Part shown: one piece after another, positions 61,001-64,000 of the stretch
Position numbering within the stretch: position 1 is the stretch's first letter
Layout: every line of letters starts with the position of its first letter
Assembly: GCA_038243635.1 (NCBI GenBank)
Contig: JBBSQW010000007.1
Span: forward strand, 111,286 to 175,285
Origin: Pseudopedobacter sp038243635
Lineage (GTDB): Bacteria > Bacteroidota > Bacteroidia > Sphingobacteriales > Sphingobacteriaceae
DNA: 64,000 bases
Direction: 5' to 3'
The notes under the pieces: generated by a model
Seen by the model: the letters and a program-made list of their open reading frames with translations, nothing else
Database searches by the model: none
Told to the model about the DNA's origin: nothing
Position numbers and translations under genes: made by a program

Positions 61001-61755
61001 CTCGCCCTAAGGCAGCAATTATTCGCGAAAAAGGAAGTAATTCTGAGCGTGAAGTTGCTAACGCGATGTATTTAGCAGGTTTTGATGTGAAAGATGTTCA
61101 CATGACGGATTTAATTTCTGGAAGAGAAACGTTAGAAGACATCCAGTTCATCGGTACTGTTGGTGGTTTCTCTAACTCTGATGTTTTAGGTTCGGCAAAA
61201 GGTTGGGCGGGTGCATTTATGTACAATGAAAAGGCGAGAGTTGCTTTAGAGAAATTCTTTGCTCGTGAGGATACACTTTCTGTAGGAATTTGTAACGGAT
61301 GCCAGTTGTTTGTCGAGTTGGGCTTGATTAACAAAAACCACAAAGAAAAACCTAAAATGTTGCATAACAAGAGCGGTAAACACGAAAGTATTTTCACTTC
61401 TTTAACGTTACAAGAAAACAACTCGGTCATGCTTTCTAGCTTAGCTGGAAGTACGTTGGGTGTTTGGGTATCTCACGGAGAAGGTAAATTTTCACTTCCT
61501 TATGCAGAAGACAAATATCAGATTGTAGCTAAATACGGTTATGATCAATATCCTGCTAGCCCGAATGGTTCTGATTATAACACAGCAATGATGTGCGATG
61601 AAACAGGACGCCATTTGGTGATGATGCCACACATTGAACGCTCTTTGTTTCAATGGAATTGGGCAAATTATCCAAAAGGTCGTAAAGACGAGGTTTCGCC
61701 TTGGATAGAAGCATTTGTGAACGCCAGAAAATGGGTTGAAGAAAAGCAGAAATAA
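58090..61755 (+). CDS. purL: Phosphoribosylformylglycinamidine synthase, large single-chain form
   Basis: 1221 residues. Catalyses ATP- and glutamine-dependent conversion of FGAR to FGAM in purine synthesis. The N-terminal substrate region has FGFSQVNSEHCRHKIFNG; the ATPase part has IKAETHNFPTTVEPFNGAAT then GSGGEIRDRLAGGQGSLP. The C-terminal glutaminase has the nucleophile Cys in LSVGICNGCQLFVELG and the His in WVSHGEGKFSLP, with Glu near the end. Length is that of the large PurL of proteobacteria and many Bacteroidota, not the small PurL/Q/S set. No purine riboswitch seen in the 468-bp gap. Confidence 0.95.
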   Translation: MIYFFINQSQAIFVLQTDQALASADIPKLEWLFGDAKISSEKELKGFFIGPRAAMITPWSTNAVEITQNMDIHGIIRIEEFKKAESDFADFDPMLSQKYSDVGKDVFTIDIKPEPILSITDIAAYNIQEGLSLSSEEVEYLETLAKKLERPLTDSEVFGFSQVNSEHCRHKIFNGTFVIDGVEQPTSLFKLIRKTSSEHPNDIVSAYKDNVAFIKGPRVQQFAPKRADVPEYYATSDFDSVISIKAETHNFPTTVEPFNGAATGSGGEIRDRLAGGQGSLPLAGTAVYMTALSRLADDRPWEKGVHERVWLYQTPMDILIKASNGATDFGNKFGQPLITGSVLTFEHREANRTLGYDKVIMMAGGVGYGKASQAQKKKPQEGDNIVILGGENYRIGMGGAAVSSADTGQHGSGIELNAIQRSNPEMQKRAANAVRGMVESEENFIVSIHDHGAGGHLNCLSELVEETGGLINLDKLPVGDPTLSAKEIIGNESQERMGLVISDEHIETLQKIADRERSPMYTVGKVTGDHRFTFKSEKTGAKPMDLELEAMFGSSPKIIMDDKTIDYKYESISYDKAKLNTYLEQVLQLEAVACKDWLTNKVDRCVGGRVAKQQCAGPLQLPLNNCGVMALDFQGKEGIATSIGHSPLTALIDPAAGSRNAIAESLSNLVWAPLKDGLKSVSLSANWMWACKNQGEDARLYAAVKACSDFAIDLGINIPTGKDSLSMKQKYKDGDVIAPGTVIISAGGNCNDVTQVVEPVLQKDGGAIYYINLSNDSYKLGGSSFAQILNKIGTEAPDVKDAKQLKNTFNTIQQLVKDGKIEAGHDIGSGGLITTLLEMCFADVDLGAKIDLSALAENDNIKLLFSENIGLVFQADSSVEATLTTAGVNFHKIGEVSSSATLEITNANEDLRFDIAHLRDVWFKTSYLLDSRQTGNGLAKERYNNYKNQPLVYKFPAQFDGRKPLIDKSKPRPKAAIIREKGSNSEREVANAMYLAGFDVKDVHMTDLISGRETLEDIQFIGTVGGFSNSDVLGSAKGWAGAFMYNEKARVALEKFFAREDTLSVGICNGCQLFVELGLINKNHKEKPKMLHNKSGKHESIFTSLTLQENNSVMLSSLAGSTLGVWVSHGEGKFSLPYAEDKYQIVAKYGYDQYPASPNGSDYNTAMMCDETGRHLVMMPHIERSLFQWNWANYPKGRKDEVSPWIEAFVNARKWVEEKQK

Positions 61756-61780
61756 GAGCTAGATCAGCTTTTTAAATATA

Positions 61781-61828
61781 AAGAAGTCCTAAAATTCCCG
61801 TTTTACTACGAAAATTTTAGGACTTCTT
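61781..61828. terminator. Terminator hairpin between purL and the fucosidase gene
   Basis: 16-bp stem AAGAAGTCCTAAAATT (61781-61796) with AATTTTAGGACTTCTT (61813-61828), 16-nt loop, followed by CTTTT. It is 26 bp after the purL stop and 70 bp before the stop of the convergent fucosidase gene, so it can serve both. Confidence 0.85.
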
Positions 61829-61897
61829 CTTTTGGAGTAATGTTTAAATATTCTGCTTCGCAGAAATAAATTTTACACCCGTTTCTAAATGATCAAT

Positions 61898-63319
61898 CTA
61901 TTTTAACGTCAACTTGAAAACGTAAATAGGCACTGTTTTAGGTAATTTAGATGGCATCTGAATGTGTAGACCTGTTTCATCCTGTGTCCATTTTATCTTT
62001 TTGCAACTACCCATTAAAGCTACTTTTTTAATAGCAGTTTTTGAACCGACTAATGACTTCGCATTTACCACAGCGTCTTTCCAGCTAGCTGCAAACAAAA
62101 ATATATTATTATCCTTAGCGGTGTAATAAATATCCGGAGCAATCTCCTTAGAGGTATTGTCGTTATCCGTTTCGCCTCCTAGATTGTTTTTTCCAGCCTC
62201 TTTCGGTGCTTTATCGGTTTTGGCAGCAGCAATATTCTCATTACTCACTACCCAAGGATGTGTTCCGTAAATGGCTTTCTCGTTTACTTTCATCCATTCA
62301 CCAATGGCATCTAAACGCTCGGTAGTTTTAGGCAAGAGTGCGCCAGTTCCGGTTGGACTAACATTTAATAACAGATTACCGCCTTTACTCACAATTTCAA
62401 CCAATTGTCTGATCATCAATTCTGGCGATTTCCAAGCTTTATCATGCTTATTATAACTCCATTTACCGCTCATGGTAATGCAAGACTCCCAAGGTTTTGA
62501 ATCCTTTTTAAGCGAAATTTGTTGTTCAAAAACATTGTAATCCCCTACTCCATTACCAATTCTATTGTTAATGATACATTCTGGCTGAATGCTTTTGATC
62601 ATTTCTCGCAGCTCTGTACTCTCTGCCTTGGTGATGATATTCTCTGGTGTATCAAACCACATTACGGCAATTGGACCGTATTGAGTGAGCAATTCTTTGA
62701 CTTGTGGCATTACTTTACGTTCAAAGTATTTAGAAAACACTTTTCCGTCTTCATCTGGGTAGTCCCATGTATTGCTTCTACCTCCTTTTGTTGGCCAAGT
62801 AGTAGGTACATCTGGATCTTCCCAATCACGACCTAACGAATAGTAAATACCTAGTTTTAAACCATACTTTTTACAGGCTTCCGCCAATTCTTTTATTGGA
62901 TCTCTTGCAAATTTTGTGGTTTGTACAATGTTATAATCGCTGACTTTAGAATTGTACATGGCATAACCGTCATGGTGTTTAGCGGTAAAAACCACATACT
63001 TCATCCCTGCATCTTTGGCCCGTTTAACCCATTCATCAGCATTAAACTTTGTTGGATTAAAATCGTCGGCTATTTTTGCGTATTCTTTTAAAGGCACACG
63101 TTCATACAACATAAAATGCTCATTGCCTCTGGAGGGTTTTCCGTTCCAATCACCAGCGGCCTCAGAATATAAACCCCAATGTATAAACATTCCGAATTTA
63201 GCATCTTGCCACCAATCCAATCCCGCCTTTGTTGCTGCATCCTGAGCGTAAGTTTTTTGCATACTTAAAACTCCCACAGACAAGGCTAATATTATAACTG
63301 CTTTACTAAATATTTTCAT
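61898..63319 (-). CDS. Alpha-L-fucosidase, glycoside hydrolase family 29
   Basis: 473 residues with a signal peptide (cut near TYAQ-DA). GH29 blocks: WWQDAKFGMFIHWGLYSEAA, FTAKHHDGYAMY, the nucleophile Asp in IAVMWFDTPENI, and the acid/base region nearby (not identified with certainty). Releases L-fucose from glycans in the periplasm. Follows the GH88 gene (stop-start gap 35 bp), same strand, so both are part of a polysaccharide-use operon extending outside the window. Confidence 0.88.
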   Translation of the reverse strand: MKIFSKAVIILALSVGVLSMQKTYAQDAATKAGLDWWQDAKFGMFIHWGLYSEAAGDWNGKPSRGNEHFMLYERVPLKEYAKIADDFNPTKFNADEWVKRAKDAGMKYVVFTAKHHDGYAMYNSKVSDYNIVQTTKFARDPIKELAEACKKYGLKLGIYYSLGRDWEDPDVPTTWPTKGGRSNTWDYPDEDGKVFSKYFERKVMPQVKELLTQYGPIAVMWFDTPENIITKAESTELREMIKSIQPECIINNRIGNGVGDYNVFEQQISLKKDSKPWESCITMSGKWSYNKHDKAWKSPELMIRQLVEIVSKGGNLLLNVSPTGTGALLPKTTERLDAIGEWMKVNEKAIYGTHPWVVSNENIAAAKTDKAPKEAGKNNLGGETDNDNTSKEIAPDIYYTAKDNNIFLFAASWKDAVVNAKSLVGSKTAIKKVALMGSCKKIKWTQDETGLHIQMPSKLPKTVPIYVFKLTLK

Positions 63320-63354
63320 AAATCCTTCATTAGAATTTGTTTTAAAAAAATCTG

Positions 63355-64000
63355 TTACTTAAAAATTACGCCTGTTTCTTTAATTTTTTTATAACGTAAT
63401 AACGCTTCCAAAAAATAATAATCTGCGTAAACTAACGGAACGTCGATTTCTGATTTATGTGGAAAACTGCCAACAGAGTGCTTTAAGATAAAGCCTGCAT
63501 TTGTACCCGGTTTTGCCAAATACTCATCATTGGAAAGTGAAGTCAACATTTGCTCGGCGCTGTTAAAATAACGTTTTCCTTCAAGTCCTGTATAAGTGCT
63601 TAATTCCAATAATGCTGAAGCAGTGAGTGACGCTGCAGATGCGTCTCTAGGGATATAGTTCAATGTGTTCTGCTTTGCATAGTCAAAATCTGGTTTATAG
63701 CCAGCTTGCTCCACATTAAAATCCCAATATGGAACTTTATCTTTTGGAAGATTAGGATGATTGATGTATAAGTCCGCTGCTTTTTTTGCTGCATTCAAAA
63801 AACGCTCATCTTTAGTTTCTCTGTACATCATGGTGAAGCCGTAAATAGCCCAACCTTGCCCTCTGGCCCAAGTAGAATTATCTGCATAACCTTGGTTGGT
63901 TTGTTGGTGTAAAACTTTTCCGGTTTCCGCATCGTAATCCACCACGTGGTAAGTACTATAATCTGGCCTGAAATGGTTTTTCATGGTACCTAGAGCGTGA
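63355..64000 (-). CDS. Unsaturated glucuronyl hydrolase-like, GH88/GH105 type (3' part only)
   Basis: The gene runs off the right edge; at least 215 codons are visible. The reading frame is open through the edge with HALGTMKNHFRPDYSTYHVV, so the ATG at 63984 is internal. The blocks GYADNSTWARGQGWAIYGFT and HSVGSFPHKSEIDVPLVYAD are the GH88 signatures: the WARGQGW motif and the end block that shapes the active site. Members remove unsaturated uronic acid left by polysaccharide lyases. Upstream of the GH29 gene on the same strand. Confidence 0.85.
   Translation of the reverse strand, partial: HALGTMKNHFRPDYSTYHVVDYDAETGKVLHQQTNQGYADNSTWARGQGWAIYGFTMMYRETKDERFLNAAKKAADLYINHPNLPKDKVPYWDFNVEQAGYKPDFDYAKQNTLNYIPRDASAASLTASALLELSTYTGLEGKRYFNSAEQMLTSLSNDEYLAKPGTNAGFILKHSVGSFPHKSEIDVPLVYADYYFLEALLRYKKIKETGVIFK

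Overview
The window looks like a chromosomal segment of an AT-rich member of the Bacteroidota, most likely Sphingobacteriaceae (Pedobacter-like). The reasons are lipoproteins with typical Bacteroidota lipoboxes, a GldD gliding lipoprotein, a relic of a type IX secretion C-terminal sorting domain, an MG2/TonB-plug protein, a FucP-type sugar MFS transporter, secreted GH29 and GH88 enzymes, and several promoter-like TAnnTTTG elements near starts. No rRNA, tRNA or CRISPR array was seen. The genus is an inference from gene content.

Layout. 1-4.2 kb: two FKBP-type isomerase lipoproteins, an exported transthyretin-like hydrolase, and a leftward operon phosphopantetheinyl transferase - lipB - SGNH hydrolase. 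4.2-8.3 kb: dcd, a large MG2/plug protein and an enoyl-CoA isomerase-like enzyme. 8.3-10.7 kb: an accessory hotspot with a GNAT/HTH two-gene cassette bracketed by two diverged copies of the isomerase gene tail, followed by an hsdR relic and an intergenic repeat. 10.7-17 kb: a dienoyl-CoA reductase-like SDR, a VOC protein, an HD hydrolase, ruvC, then a rightward set of flippase-like membrane protein, glycosyltransferase and DppC-type permease. 17-23 kb: the T9SS-domain relic, a PP2C-type phosphatase, and the leftward operon gldD - hydrolase - MBL - LolE-like. 23-30.4 kb: a WYL regulator, a possible UDG-fold protein, a Tat-signal FtsZ-like protein, the leftward group TPR - ComA-like - aroE, and an ALDH7-type dehydrogenase. 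30.5-36.8 kb: an S41 protease, a broken gene beside a ParDE pair, then rhodanese - small membrane protein - SPFH - NUDIX, and plsC. 36.9-46.4 kb: an MscS-type channel, a two-gene DUF488 system, a DPP IV-like peptidase, a holin-like protein and rarA. 46.5-51.4 kb: a DAB inorganic-carbon uptake system (dabB-dabA) and a LysR regulator. 51.5-64 kb: a broken small gene, a PAS sensor, sugar oxidoreductase/isomerase genes, a sugar transporter, purL, GH29 and the 3' part of a GH88 gene.

How the genes work together. The isomerase-like (7579-8349) and dienoyl-CoA-reductase-like (10746-11621) enzymes are both auxiliary to unsaturated fatty acid oxidation and are now separated by the accessory hotspot. 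DabB and DabA are the two subunits of one bicarbonate/CO2 accumulating machine; the LysR gene carries upstream the same TTTAT-N16-ATAAA element as dabB, which suggests shared control. The carbohydrate genes at the right end (Gfo/Idh oxidoreductase, sugar isomerase, MFS transporter, fucosidase, unsaturated glucuronyl hydrolase) fit polysaccharide use.

The best candidates for something undescribed are the Tat-signal protein that aligns to the N-terminal half of FtsZ but has a degenerate nucleotide-binding loop (24876-25457), the DUF488 pair (39751-41460), the GNAT/HTH cassette with its duplicated host-gene tail (8290-9614), and a family of intergenic repeats with conserved outer arms and interchangeable hairpin centres (five copies).
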